A DNA stretch of 61,385 nucleotides from Streptomyces sp. NRRL WC-3618 (GCF_001280005.1 NZ_LGDW01000492.1:1-61385), one strand, 5' to 3'. Counted from the stretch's first letter, positions 8,176 to 17,140 are shown. The notes: generated from the letters alone by a model not told the origin. Numbers and translations are program-made.

Positions 8176-9055
8176 TTACTGGGCCTCCTCGTTCGGATCA
8201 GCAGGGAGGCAGTGGCCCCGCTGGAGCCGGTACGCGTTGTCGTCCAGGGCCAGGGTCAGTGAGCTGCCGGCCCGCTCGGACAGGACGGCGCGACCCCACG
8301 AGATCGGCCGCGTCGTGGCGTCGGGGTAGACGTCCTGGAGCTTCGTCGAGACATGCGTGGACGGCGCCGAGGACGAGATCCGCCCCGTGAGGACCGGCTG
8401 TCCGGCGAAATCGATGTGCTCGGTCAGTGGTTCGGTACGGAAGGCCAGTACGTCGGTGCGGTCCGCGAGGCCGCGCACGTCGGGGGTAGGACGCGAGGAG
8501 GTACCAGATCGCCTCGATGTCGGTGCTCGACGGGACGGGGTGGTCCGGGTCGTGCGTCCACGTCAGGGACATCGGCTCCGGGTCCGGGCGGCGGTTCAGG
8601 GCGTGCACCCCAGTGCCCTGGGCGGAGAGGTGGAAGGTGAGAGGTTCGTTGGGCCGCGGGTAGTCCCACGAGGACTGCCACCCGGCGTGTCCGACATGCC
8701 AACGGGCGCGCGGACGGGGAGTTGTGGGCCGTACCCCGTTCAGGCGCTCGTCGAAGAAGTCCGCGATCTCGCCGCACTCGATCTCGGTCTTCTCGGCGAG
8801 GGCGGTCTCGCTGACGTACGGGTTGCGTTCGTCGCCGGCCCCGACGTCCTGGAGCAGGTAGCCGGCGTGGTCGGCCGAGCCGGCGCGGAGGAAGTGCAGG
8901 TCGCGTTGGCCGTTCAGAGAGCGGAAATGCCTCCAGTCGCGCAGTCCGAGGGGGGGCGAGGCCGGGGTCGTACCAGGTCAGCCAGTGCAGGATCGGAACG
9001 GACGTCGGGTGGTAGGGGTGGCGGTCGCCGTACGGGGACGGCATCGGCTCGCTTC
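8176..9055 (-). pseudogene. CocE/NonD-type acyl hydrolase remnant
   Basis: Reading the minus strand, fragments of one CocE/NonD family alpha/beta hydrolase follow each other in three frames. They are VPILHWLTWYDPGL, then LGLRDWRHFRSLNGQRDLHF with AGYLLQDVGAGDERNPYVSE, then WTHDPDHPVPSSTDIEAIWY, then RTDVLAFRTEPLTEHIDFAG with STKLQDVYPDATTRPISWGR. The frame is lost in C-rich runs near 8950 and near 8483, and again near 8213 before an early stop. The N-terminal part holding the catalytic serine and the last 50 or so residues are missing. The surviving part is the end of the hydrolase core and the C-terminal jelly-roll domain. It is non-functional. Confidence 0.8.
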
Positions 9056-9348
9056 GCTTCTGATCAGGAGCGTCTCCGCCAAGGACTATCCGGTGGTGAC
9101 CACGGTCAGCGCTTTGATCGGCACGGTCTCCGCGAGCTGCCGGCGCGATCGCCCGCAAGGGTCTTGCGGGTGGTGGCGGTGGTAAAGGCGTCAGAGCTGT
9201 GCGGGGGCCAGGTGCGCCGATCGCCTCTGCAACCCGTCCTTGAAGGTCGCAGCCCCATCGCCCGCACAAGCGCAGGTCGGAAAGGTGCGCTACCTGTGGC
9301 GATTTCCGTCAAGCGGAAGATCCTCCGCGAAAGGGCAGGTCAGGATGC
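9056..9348. other. Gene-free stretch, no recognisable feature
   Basis: Between the hydrolase remnant and the Mop gene I find no reading frame with family motifs, no ribosome site leading into a credible protein, and no clear repeat. It is probably further decayed sequence at the edge of the accessory patch. Confidence 0.5.
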
Positions 9349-9768
9349 TCACCCGGTCGCGAGGGAGATCTCCGTGGACTTGATCAGGGCGACGATCGGC
9401 GAACCTGCCGCCAGGCCCAGGTCGCGAACGGCGTCCGTGGTGATCGCGGCCGTGAGTGAGCCGCCCGCGACGGTGACCTTGACGGATGCCATCGCGGCAC
9501 CGGTGGTGATGTCGGAGATCGTGCCGGGGAGTTGGTTGCGGATGGAGATGCCCTCGACGGGGGCGGTGGCGAGCGCGACCTCCGTGGACTTGACCAGGGC
9601 CCGCACGGTGGTGCCCGTGGCCAGGTCGAGATCCCTGACGGATTCCCGGGTGATCGCGGCGGTGATCTCCTGACCGCCGTCGAGGCGGACCTTGACGGTG
9701 GCCATGACCTCTCCGGTGGTGACGGCGATGACGGTGCCGGGAATCTGGTTGCGGATGCTCAGGCTCAT
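9349..9768 (-). CDS. Di-Mop molybdate-binding protein (molbindin)
   Basis: A 139-aa cytoplasmic protein made of two Mop/TOBE repeats. The first (residues about 2-70) begins SIRNQIPGTV and ends VRALVKSTEVALAT; the second (about 73-139) begins SIRNQLPGTISDI and ends VALIKSTEISLATG. Such proteins bind and store molybdate or tungstate oxyanions at the interfaces of an oligomer. The start at 9766-9768 is the ATG directly before the first repeat and has GAGG upstream; an in-frame start at 9831 would add an unrelated 21-residue head. It is the last gene of the modABC-mop unit, 90 nt after modC. The two halves are similar in DNA, pointing to internal duplication. Confidence 0.92.
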   Translation of the reverse strand: MSLSIRNQIPGTVIAVTTGEVMATVKVRLDGGQEITAAITRESVRDLDLATGTTVRALVKSTEVALATAPVEGISIRNQLPGTISDITTGAAMASVKVTVAGGSLTAAITTDAVRDLGLAAGSPIVALIKSTEISLATG

Positions 9769-9858
9769 GGCGGACGCCTCACAGGGAAGAAGGTGCGGAA
9801 TAGCGGCTTTTGGGGTTGTTGTGAGGCTCACGCTAACCGGGCCGGGGCCGGGTCCCGG

Positions 9859-10920
9859 TCAGGCCGGGTACGCGTGGGTCTGTGTCGCCTTGACGGTCGC
9901 CCAGACCTCGGCACCCGGATGGAGATCGAGTTCGGCCGCGGCGATCGTGGTGAGGTCTGCGGCGAGGGGGAGTTCGCCGGTGAGGTTCGCGCGGATCTGG
10001 TCGCCGTGGGTCTCCAGACCGACGACCTCGCAGCGCCACAGGTTGCGGGCGCTGGAGCCGGTGGGCCGGTGGCGGTGAAGGGTCACCGCGCCGGGCGGGA
10101 AGGCGACGAGGACCGGGCCGGTGAGGTCCTCGGTCGTGGTGATCGCCGGGCCGGTGTCCAGCGTGACGGTGTGGCCCTCGGCCCGGCCCGGGTAGAGGTT
10201 GAGGCCGACGAGCTGGGCGATGTAGTCGGTGCGCGGCCGGCGCGCGATGTCCTGCGGCGGCCCCTCCTGTACGACGCGGCCGTGTTCGACGACCACCAGC
10301 CGGTCCGCGAGCACCATCGCGTCCAGCGGATCGTGCGTCACCAGGACCGCCACGGCTTCGAAGTCGGCGAGGTGGCGCCGGAGTTGGGCGCGGATGTCGA
10401 GGCGGGTACGGGCGTCCAGCGCGGCCAGCGGCTCGTCGAGGAGCAGCAGCCGGGGCCGGGTGGCCAGGGCGCGGGCGAGGGCGACGCGCTGGGCCTGGCC
10501 ACCGGAGAGCCTGCGCGGCTTGGCACCGGCCTGCTCGGCGAGCCCCATCCGCTCCAGCCACCCGGCGGCCGTCGCCCGGGCCTCCGCTTTGCTCGCCCCC
10601 TGGCAGCGCGGCCCGAAGGCGACGTTGTCGAGGGCGGTGAGGTGCGGAAAGAGCAGGTAGTCCTGGAAGACGACGCCGACCGGCCGGGACTCCGGCGGCG
10701 TACGCTCCAACTCCACGCCGTCCAGCCGTAGATGGCCGCCGTCGAGCGGGGTGAGCCCGGCCAGTGCCCGCAGCGCGGTGGTCTTGCCGGCACCGTTGGG
10801 CCCGAGCAGCGCCACGACATCGCCGGGCGCCGCCGTCAGCCGGACGTCAAGCCGGAAGGAACCCCGCTCGACGACGACACGGGCGTCGAGCCCTGACATG
10901 GTTTCGTCCGTGGAGGTCAT
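9859..10920 (-). CDS. modC: Molybdate ABC transporter ATP-binding protein
   Basis: A 353-aa ATPase that energises molybdate uptake. It has Walker A GPNGAGKTTALRAL (about 41-54), Q-loop VVFQDYLLFPHL, signature LSGGQAQRVALARAL, Walker B LLLLDEPLAALD and the H-loop HDPLDAM, followed by a C-terminal TOBE/Mop-like regulatory domain (about 280-353, NLWRCEVVGLETHGDQIRANL). ATG 10918-10920 overlaps the modB stop (ATGA), so translation is coupled. The C-terminal TOBE domain and the operon context point to molybdate rather than sulfate or polyamine. Confidence 0.93.
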   Translation of the reverse strand: MTSTDETMSGLDARVVVERGSFRLDVRLTAAPGDVVALLGPNGAGKTTALRALAGLTPLDGGHLRLDGVELERTPPESRPVGVVFQDYLLFPHLTALDNVAFGPRCQGASKAEARATAAGWLERMGLAEQAGAKPRRLSGGQAQRVALARALATRPRLLLLDEPLAALDARTRLDIRAQLRRHLADFEAVAVLVTHDPLDAMVLADRLVVVEHGRVVQEGPPQDIARRPRTDYIAQLVGLNLYPGRAEGHTVTLDTGPAITTTEDLTGPVLVAFPPGAVTLHRHRPTGSSARNLWRCEVVGLETHGDQIRANLTGELPLAADLTTIAAAELDLHPGAEVWATVKATQTHAYPA

Positions 10921-11783
10921 GACGTGGTCATCCAGCGGTCGCGCAGCCCGGCCAGGACCGCGATCGAGACGGCGAGCAGGACCAGGCTCAGCGCGATGGC
11001 GGCGGCCGGGTCGCTCTGGAGTGCCAGATAGACCGCCAGGGGCATCGTCTGCGTACGGCCGGGAAAGTTGCCCGCGAAGGTGATCGTCGCCCCGAACTCG
11101 CCCAGCGCCCGCGCCCAGGCCAGCACCGCGCCGGCCGCGACCCCTGGTGCGATGAGCGGCAGTGTGACCCGGCGGAACGCGGTGAAGCGGGAGGCGCCCA
11201 GGGTCATCGCGGCCTCCTCGTAGCGCGGGTCGGCGGCCCGCAGCGTGCCCTCCACGCTGATGACCAGGAACGGCATCGCCACGAACGCCTCCGCGACGAC
11301 GACGCCCGCCGTGGTGAACGGCAGTGTGATCCCGAACCACGAGTCCAGCCACTGCCCGACGACCCCGTTGCGCCCGAGGGCGAGCAGCAGCGCCACACCG
11401 CCGACGACCGGCGGCAGCACCAGCGGCAGCGTCACCAGCGCCCGTACGAAACCGCGTCCCGGGAACTCGGTGCGGGCCAGCAGCCAGGCCAGCGGGACAC
11501 CCAGCACCACACTCACCACCGTCGCCGCGGTGGCGCACAGCAGGGACAGCCGCAGGGCCTTCCACACCTCGGGGCTGGTCAGCTGATCGGGCAGAGTGCG
11601 CCACGGCGTCCGTACCAGCAGCGCGATCAACGGCAGCAGCAGGAAAGCCAGCCCCACGAGCGCGGGCACCAGGAGGGGAAGCGGAACGGCCGGCCGTCGG
11701 CCCCGGCCCCGGACAGGCCCGCGCCGTGGCCCGCCACCGGTCGGGGTGTCGGCCACGGCTTCGAACCGGCCAGGCTCAGTCAC
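10917..11783 (-). CDS. modB: Molybdate ABC transporter permease
   Basis: A 288-aa permease with a GTG start at 11781-11783 overlapping the modA stop. After an Arg/Gly/Pro-rich cytoplasmic head (1-35) there are about six membrane helices. The EAA loop that docks on ModC reads EEAAMTLGASRFTAFRRVTLP, close to the family consensus. The GEFGATITFAGN stretch near residue 230 is typical of ModB. It forms the membrane pore with ModC and receives molybdate from the ModA lipoprotein. Confidence 0.94.
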   Translation of the reverse strand: MTEPGRFEAVADTPTGGGPRRGPVRGRGRRPAVPLPLLVPALVGLAFLLLPLIALLVRTPWRTLPDQLTSPEVWKALRLSLLCATAATVVSVVLGVPLAWLLARTEFPGRGFVRALVTLPLVLPPVVGGVALLLALGRNGVVGQWLDSWFGITLPFTTAGVVVAEAFVAMPFLVISVEGTLRAADPRYEEAAMTLGASRFTAFRRVTLPLIAPGVAAGAVLAWARALGEFGATITFAGNFPGRTQTMPLAVYLALQSDPAAAIALSLVLLAVSIAVLAGLRDRWMTTS

Positions 11784-12634
11784 GGCTTGAGGAATCCCGC
11801 CCCGGTCAGCACCCGTCGGCCCGCGGCGGACCGGACCAGATCGATGAACGCCTTCGCGGTGTCCGCGTTCCGCGAGCCCTTGAGCAGGACGATCGGATAG
11901 TCGTTGACGGCCTTCGCCGACTCGGGGAACTCCACGCCCTCCACTTTGTCACCCGCCGCGTTCACATCGGTCCGGTAGACGACGGACGCGTCGGCCTCAT
12001 TCAGCTCGACCTTCGTCAGGGCGCTCTTGACGTCCTGCTCGTACGACACGGGCGTGAGCTTCAGGCCGCTCGCGTCGAGGGCCTTCTGCGCGGCGGCACC
12101 GCACGGCACCTCCTTGTCGCAGAGGACGACCTTCAGGCCGGACCTGGTGAGGTCCTTGAGAGAGGCGATCTTGTCGGGGTTCCCAGGCAGGGTGGCGATC
12201 TCCAACTGGTTGCGGACGAAGGTGGCCGGGGTCCCGGCGGCGTCCTTCGCGTCGGTGACGATCTTCATCGTCTTGGGGCTGGCGGAGGCGAACACGTCGG
12301 CCGGGGCGCCGCCGATGATGCTCGCGGCGAGGGAGTCACTGCCGCCGAAGCTGAAGGTGACCTTCGTACCAGGGTGCTGCTTCTCGAACTCCTTGCCCAG
12401 CGTCGTGAAGCTCTCCTTGAGGGACGCGGCGGCGAACACGGTCACCGTGCCCGACGGTTTCGAGGAACCCGACGAGGGATCCGACGAGGAATCCGACTTC
12501 GCCGACGAGTCGCCGGAGGAGGAGCAGGCGCTCACGGCCAGCAGCACGGCGGCACTCCCACCGGCCAACCGAAGGGTCCGGCGGGTCCGGTGGGCCCGGC
12601 GTGCGGAACGGGGCGTCACGGGGCTACTTGGCAT
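11780..12634 (-). CDS. modA: Molybdate-binding lipoprotein
   Basis: A 284-aa extracytoplasmic solute-binding protein. The start at 12632-12634 gives a signal peptide with twin-Arg-like basic head and lipobox LLAVSAC, so the mature protein is lipid-anchored at the cysteine near residue 37. ATG 12644-12646 is an alternative start. A Ser/Asp/Lys linker (SSSGDSSAKSDSSSDPSSG) precedes the folded domain. VTVFAAASLKESFTTLG and the FGGSDSLAASIIGGAPADVF segment are classic ModA oxyanion-binding regions. It overlaps modB by 4 nt and heads the modABC-mop operon. Confidence 0.93.
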   Translation of the reverse strand: MPSSPVTPRSARRAHRTRRTLRLAGGSAAVLLAVSACSSSGDSSAKSDSSSDPSSGSSKPSGTVTVFAAASLKESFTTLGKEFEKQHPGTKVTFSFGGSDSLAASIIGGAPADVFASASPKTMKIVTDAKDAAGTPATFVRNQLEIATLPGNPDKIASLKDLTRSGLKVVLCDKEVPCGAAAQKALDASGLKLTPVSYEQDVKSALTKVELNEADASVVYRTDVNAAGDKVEGVEFPESAKAVNDYPIVLLKGSRNADTAKAFIDLVRSAAGRRVLTGAGFLKP

Positions 12635-12707
12635 AACGCCGATCATACTTCCGCACATGCGGCGAGTCAGGCCTCTTTCGCATCGCATGATCCAGGTTCC
12701 TGTCGAA

Positions 12708-12739
12708 GAAGCCTGGCATATGCGTGGCATGGAGGCTTC
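12708..12739. promoter_or_regulatory. Inverted repeat upstream of modA
   Basis: GAAGCCT (12708-12714) and AGGCTTC (12733-12739) flank an 18-nt spacer about 75 bp upstream of modA. It could be the operator of a molybdate regulator; it does not match a ModE site that I know. Confidence 0.25.
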
Positions 12740-12854
12740 TTGGTCCGGCCTTGGCCTCCCCCTCATCTCGCGTACCGACGACCTTCACTCCGAGGCCACC
12801 GGACCCTTCCGTGCCGTTCGGTACCCCTGGGAAACTCCTGACGCGCGCATTCCG

Positions 12855-12868
12855 TCACGTTCCGCTCA
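12855..12868 (+). promoter_or_regulatory. Weak PHO-box-like pair before the phospholipase gene
   Basis: Two TCAC cores (12855-12858 and 12866-12869) are spaced 11 bp, the period of Streptomyces PhoP direct-repeat units, 45 nt before the phospholipase C start. Flanking bases match the consensus only partly. Phosphate control of secreted phospholipases is established in the genus; this site is speculative. Confidence 0.22.
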
Positions 12869-12900
12869 CTGTCGCCATCAGGACGAGAGGCCCCTCACCC

Positions 12901-14955
12901 ATGCCCGAAGTCAACCGGCGCCGCTTCTTCCAACTCGCGGGCGCGACAACGGCGTTCACCGCGCTCTCGGGCAGCATCGAGCGCGCCGCCGCCCTCCCCG
13001 CGCACCACCGCACCGGGACGATCAAGGATGTCGAGCACATCGTCGTCCTCATGCAGGAGAACCGGTCCTTCGACCACTACTTCGGTTCGCTGCGCGGCGT
13101 CCGGGGCTTCGGGGACCCGCACCCGGTCAGTCAGGCGAACGGCAAGTCGGTGTGGCACCAGTCGGACGGCACCAAGGACGTGCTGCCCTTCCGTCCCGAC
13201 GCCGACGACCTGGGGCTGGCCTTCATCCAGGACCTCCCGCACGGCTGGAGTGACGGACACGTCGCCTTCAACAACGGCAAGTACGACAAGTGGATCCAGG
13301 CCAAGTCGTCGACGACGATGGCCTACCTGAACCGCAAGGACATCCCCTTCCACTACGCGCTGGCCGACTCCTTCACCATCTGCGACGCGTACCACTGCTC
13401 GTTCATCGGCTCCACCGACCCGAACCGCTACTACATGTGGACGGGCTACACGGGCAACGACGGCACGGGCGGTGGCCCCGTCCTCGGCAACAACGAGGTG
13501 GGGTACAGCTGGACGACGTACCCGGAGCGCCTCGAAAAGGCGGGCGTGTCCTGGAAGATCTACCAGGACGTCGGCGACGGGCTCGACGCGGCCGGCTCCT
13601 GGGGCTGGATCCAGGACGCCTACCGGGGCAACTACGGCGACAACTCGCTGCTGTACTTCAACCAGTACCGCGACGCCAAGCCCGGCGACCCCCTCTACGA
13701 CAAGGCCCGCACCGGCACCGACGCCCGCAATGGCGAGGGCTTCTTCGACCAGCTCAAGGCCGACGTGTCAGGGGGCAAGCTGCCGCAGATCTCCTGGATC
13801 GTCGCCCCCGAGGCCTTCACCGAGCACCCCAACTGGCCCGCGAACTACGGCGCCTGGTACATCTCCCAGGTCCTGGACGCGCTCACCTCCGACCCCGAGG
13901 TGTGGGCGAAGACGGCCCTGTTCATCACGTACGACGAGAACGACGGCTTCTTCGACCACCTCGTGCCGCCGTTCCCGCCCCAGTCGGACGCGCAGGGCAA
14001 GTCGACGGTCGACGTCGGCCCGGACCTCTTCAAGGGCGACAGCAGCCACGCGGCCGGTACCTACGGGCTCGGGCAGCGGGTGCCGATGCTGGTCGTCTCG
14101 CCGTGGAGCAAGGGCGGGTTCGTCTGCTCGGAGACGCTCGACCACACGTCGATCATCCGCTTCATGGAGAGCCGCTTCGGCGTGCACGAGCCCAACATCT
14201 CGCCCTGGCGGCGCGCGGTCTGCGGCGACCTGACGGCCGCCTTCGACTTCTCCCGCAAGGACACCAGGCCGGTGGCCCTCCCCGACACCGACGGCTACCT
14301 GCCGCCGGACAAGGACCGCCACCCGGACTACGTCCCGACCCCGCCGACTCACCCGGTCCTACCCCGGCAGGAGCGCGGCCTGCGTCCGGCCCGCCCGCTC
14401 AAGTACGCCCCGTACGTGGACGGTTCGGCCGACACGACGGCCGGAAAGTTCACCCTCGCCTTCGCTTCGGGCACCCATGCCGGCGCCGCGTTCCTGGTGA
14501 CCTCCGGCAACCGCACCGACGGCCCGTGGGCGTACACCACCGAAGCCGGCAAGACCGTCTCCGACACCTGGAACTCGGCGTACTCGAAGGACGCCTACGA
14601 CCTGACGGTGCACGGCCCGAACGGCTTCCTGCGAGTCTTCAAGGGCCAGGGCAAGGGCGCCGCCGGACCCGAGGTGACCGCACGGCACGCCGGCGACGAC
14701 CTTGAGCTGACGCTCACCAACAAGGGCTCCAAGACAGTGGAGTTGAGGCTGAGCAGCGGGTACGGGGGACGGGCGCGCACGATCAAGGTACGCGCCGGGG
14801 CGACCGTACGGCACCGCGTGGACCTGGAGGCCAGCAGGCGGTGGTACGACCTGACCGTCACCTCCGAGACGGACGCGTCGTTCCTGCGCCGGTTCGCCGG
14901 GCACGTGGAGAACGGCCGGGCGGGCGTGAGCGATCCGGCGATCGTGACCTGCTGA
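12901..14955 (+). CDS. Secreted phosphocholine-specific phospholipase C
   Basis: A 684-aa exported phosphoesterase that hydrolyses phosphatidylcholine-type phospholipids. The ATG at 12901 gives a Tat signal (NRRRFFQLAG, then a short hydrophobic run to about residue 35); an in-frame ATG at 12724 would bury it. The catalytic phosphoesterase domain begins VEHIVVLMQENRSFDHYFGS, with ISWIVAPEAFTEHPNWP and FITYDENDGFFDHLVPP further on, all typical of the non-hemolytic PlcN/acid phosphatase AcpA group. Two C-terminal DUF756 domains (about 490-680) complete the family architecture. Length matches the usual 680-700. It ends at a strong hairpin shared with the convergent EamA gene. Confidence 0.93.
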   Translation: MPEVNRRRFFQLAGATTAFTALSGSIERAAALPAHHRTGTIKDVEHIVVLMQENRSFDHYFGSLRGVRGFGDPHPVSQANGKSVWHQSDGTKDVLPFRPDADDLGLAFIQDLPHGWSDGHVAFNNGKYDKWIQAKSSTTMAYLNRKDIPFHYALADSFTICDAYHCSFIGSTDPNRYYMWTGYTGNDGTGGGPVLGNNEVGYSWTTYPERLEKAGVSWKIYQDVGDGLDAAGSWGWIQDAYRGNYGDNSLLYFNQYRDAKPGDPLYDKARTGTDARNGEGFFDQLKADVSGGKLPQISWIVAPEAFTEHPNWPANYGAWYISQVLDALTSDPEVWAKTALFITYDENDGFFDHLVPPFPPQSDAQGKSTVDVGPDLFKGDSSHAAGTYGLGQRVPMLVVSPWSKGGFVCSETLDHTSIIRFMESRFGVHEPNISPWRRAVCGDLTAAFDFSRKDTRPVALPDTDGYLPPDKDRHPDYVPTPPTHPVLPRQERGLRPARPLKYAPYVDGSADTTAGKFTLAFASGTHAGAAFLVTSGNRTDGPWAYTTEAGKTVSDTWNSAYSKDAYDLTVHGPNGFLRVFKGQGKGAAGPEVTARHAGDDLELTLTNKGSKTVELRLSSGYGGRARTIKVRAGATVRHRVDLEASRRWYDLTVTSETDASFLRRFAGHVENGRAGVSDPAIVTC

Positions 14956-14984
14956 GAGGCCGGTGAGGGGAGCGGGGGCGCTTT

Positions 14985-15021
14985 GACCGTGACATGGTTC
15001 TGACTGGGCCATGTCACGGTC
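14985..15021. terminator. Bidirectional hairpin between convergent genes
   Basis: A perfect 13-bp stem, GACCGTGACATGG (14985-14997) with 15009-15021, and an 11-nt loop, between the phospholipase C stop and the EamA stop. Confidence 0.82.
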
Positions 15022-15064
15022 GACGGGTCGGCCGGTTCACGGCGACGTTCGTTCCCAGCGGCGT

Positions 15065-16117
15065 TCACAGTGACGTGAGGTGCCCCGGCTCCGACGGCTG
15101 CCGGGGCAGCAACGACGGTTCGACGCGTGCCGAACGCGCCTCCAGCGCCAGAACCGTCGCCACCGGATGCTCCTCCTCGCCCCGGACCGAAGCCGAAGCC
15201 GCCGCCGTGGCCGAACCCGAACCCGCACCCGAAGCCGAGGACGGAATCACGATGCGCTCCGCAGACACCGGAGCGGGAAGCGGGTCGGTAACCGGCTTCG
15301 GCGCCGACCGTGACAGCGTCACCACACCCCACCCCGCGAGCCCCGCACCCGCCAGCGCCAGGAGCAGACCCGCGCCGTCGCCCTGAAGCCGCTCGCCGAG
15401 CAGCGTCAGGCCGATCACCGCCGCGGCGACCGGATTGGCCAGCGTCACCAGGGCCAGCGGACCGCCGAGGCCGCCCCGGTAGGCGGTCTGGGACAGGATC
15501 AGCCCGCCCGCCGCGAAGGCCGCGACCAGCAGCGCCACCCCGATCACCTGCCAGCCGATCAGCGGACCCGAGTTGTCCGTCGCCGCGACCGTGACGGTCT
15601 GGGTGAGCGCCGAGGCCACCCCGGACGCGATGCCGGACGAGCTCGCGTGCCGCAGTCCGGGCTGGGCGCCGGGCCTGGCCAGCACCCCGATCACCACCAT
15701 CGTCGTACCCGCGACCGCCAGGGCCTCGGGAAGACTCAGCACGTCGTCCGGCGCCGGACCGGACGCCGTGACCAGGATCGCCGCCAGGCCGAGCAGCGTC
15801 AGCGCGGTGCCGCGCCATTCCACCGCGCTGACCCGCCGGCCGGCGACCCGCGCCCCCAACGGCACCGCCGCGACCAGCGTGAGCGCGCCCAGCGGCTGCA
15901 CCACTGTGAGCGGACCGTACCTGAGGGCGACCACATGCAGCAGCGCGCCCGCCGCGTTGAGCAGCACGGAGCCCCACCAGGCGCCGGTCGCCAGCAGTCG
16001 TCGTATCCCCGCGTCGGCGTTGCGGGAGGCGAGCCGTTCCTGGGCGACGGCCGCGGCGGCGTAGGCGACGGCGGAGAAGAGGGAGAGGGCGACGGCGGCG
16101 AGCGTGGCGGTGTTCAT
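15065..16117 (-). CDS. EamA/DMT-type multi-spanning membrane protein
   Basis: A 350-aa protein with about nine to ten hydrophobic segments over residues 1-285, in the pattern of drug/metabolite transporter (EamA) proteins of the NIPA-like branch. LRYGPLTVVQPLGALTLVAA and the second-half LVTLANPVAAAVIGLTLLGE are the repeated family segments. The last 65 residues are a Ser/Ala/Glu-rich cytoplasmic tail. ATG 16115-16117 overlaps the stop of the PAP2 gene (ATGA), so the two are coupled. The substrate is unknown. Confidence 0.88.
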   Translation of the reverse strand: MNTATLAAVALSLFSAVAYAAAAVAQERLASRNADAGIRRLLATGAWWGSVLLNAAGALLHVVALRYGPLTVVQPLGALTLVAAVPLGARVAGRRVSAVEWRGTALTLLGLAAILVTASGPAPDDVLSLPEALAVAGTTMVVIGVLARPGAQPGLRHASSSGIASGVASALTQTVTVAATDNSGPLIGWQVIGVALLVAAFAAGGLILSQTAYRGGLGGPLALVTLANPVAAAVIGLTLLGERLQGDGAGLLLALAGAGLAGWGVVTLSRSAPKPVTDPLPAPVSAERIVIPSSASGAGSGSATAAASASVRGEEEHPVATVLALEARSARVEPSLLPRQPSEPGHLTSL

Positions 16118-16911
16118 CGGGCCGCTCCCACGAGGACGGGCTCGTCGGCCGGGGTGAGCCTGCCGGCCCGGCCCGCCGTCGACTCGGTGCGGTGCGGCAG
16201 GGGGACGACCGTCAGGGCGATGCCCAGCAGGGCCGAGGCCACGATCGCGTCGAGCCAGTAGTGGTTCGCCGTACCGACGATCACCAGCAAGGTCACCAGT
16301 GGATGCAGCAGCCACAACCATCGTCGGCGGGAGCGGGTCGCGACGATCAGGCCGATCGCGACCATCAGGGCCCATCCGAAGTGCAGGGACGGCATGGCCG
16401 CGAACTGGTTGGACAGGGTGTCGGCCTCGGGTGAGGCGCCGTAGACCGTCGGACCGAACACCTGGCCGGTGTCCAAGAGACCGGTCTCGGCCAGCAGTCG
16501 CGGCGGGGCCAGCGGGAAGGCGAGGTGGAACACCAGGGCCGCGCCGGTGACCAGGGCGAGGGCCCGGCGGGCCCAGACATAGTGCGTGGGGCGCCGCACA
16601 TAGAGCCAGACCAGGAAGGCGACGGTGGCCGGGAAGTGCACGGTGGCGTAGTAGGTGTTCGCGAGATGGATCGCGGTGTCGCTGTGCGTCAGCGCCGACT
16701 GCACGGCGCCCTCGCCGGGGAGGCGCAGGGCGCGCTCCCAGTCCCAGACGCGGTGGGCGTTGTGGAAGGCCTCGGCCGAGTGTCCGGTGGCGAGCTGCCG
16801 GCCGAGTTTGTAGACAAGGAACAGCCCTGTGACCAGCAGGAGTTCACGGACGAGCGGCGGCCGTCGTATACCGGCGGGCTCCACCTCGGCGGCCTCGGCG
16901 CGGGCTTCCAT
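16114..16911 (-). CDS. PAP2-superfamily membrane phosphatase/synthase
   Basis: A 265-aa membrane protein with about six helices. It contains the PAP2/AUR1-like catalytic signatures MPSLHFGWALMVAIG (about 173-187) and ANHYWLDAIVASALLG (about 215-230), whose His and Asp residues form the phosphotransfer site. Both fit the inositol-phosphorylceramide-synthase-like PAP2 group. The ATG at 16911 is chosen because AAGGGG stands 7 nt before it; an ATG at 16938 has no ribosome site. It is first in a two-gene unit with the EamA gene and is divergent from the TetR gene, whose operator lies between them. Confidence 0.88.
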   Translation of the reverse strand: MEARAEAAEVEPAGIRRPPLVRELLLVTGLFLVYKLGRQLATGHSAEAFHNAHRVWDWERALRLPGEGAVQSALTHSDTAIHLANTYYATVHFPATVAFLVWLYVRRPTHYVWARRALALVTGAALVFHLAFPLAPPRLLAETGLLDTGQVFGPTVYGASPEADTLSNQFAAMPSLHFGWALMVAIGLIVATRSRRRWLWLLHPLVTLLVIVGTANHYWLDAIVASALLGIALTVVPLPHRTESTAGRAGRLTPADEPVLVGAAR

Positions 16912-16983
16912 CTCCCGACCCCTTCGGTAGTGCGTCATGGGCGTGAACTCGTCTGTACGGGCGCTCCGCTCATCGATACGTTG

Positions 16984-17035
16984 GTGTACCGATACGCGAG
17001 TGTACCGAAACGAATCCGTTCCGGTACACTCGCGT
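16984..17035. promoter_or_regulatory. Large TetR-type operator between PAP2 and TetR genes
   Basis: A 14-bp perfect inverted repeat ACGCGAGTGTACCG (16994-17007) pairs with 17022-17035, with an inner AACG/CGTT pair around the centre AATC. Seen as half-sites there are three copies of GTGTACCG-N-AACG/TACG: direct at 16984-16996 and 17000-17012 (16 bp apart) and inverted at 17017-17029. The position between divergent genes, one a TetR repressor, makes it the likely autoregulatory operator. Confidence 0.75.
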
Positions 17036-17140
17036 TTCGATGGACTTACGACACACTGGAAACGGGAATAATCCGTCGGGCCGCCCGAACCTGGCCGCCC
17101 GAACCGAATGGCAGGAACGACAGAGACAAGGAGCGCGGTC

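Noticed and set aside
9056..9348. Transposase remnant
   Set aside because: Several frames were read on both strands without any recognisable DDE or tyrosine motif.
8357..9673. A 438-codon open frame on the plus strand across the decayed region
   Set aside because: Its translation has no family motif and is antisense to the recognisable hydrolase remnant and the Mop gene. Long open antisense frames are expected at this GC content.
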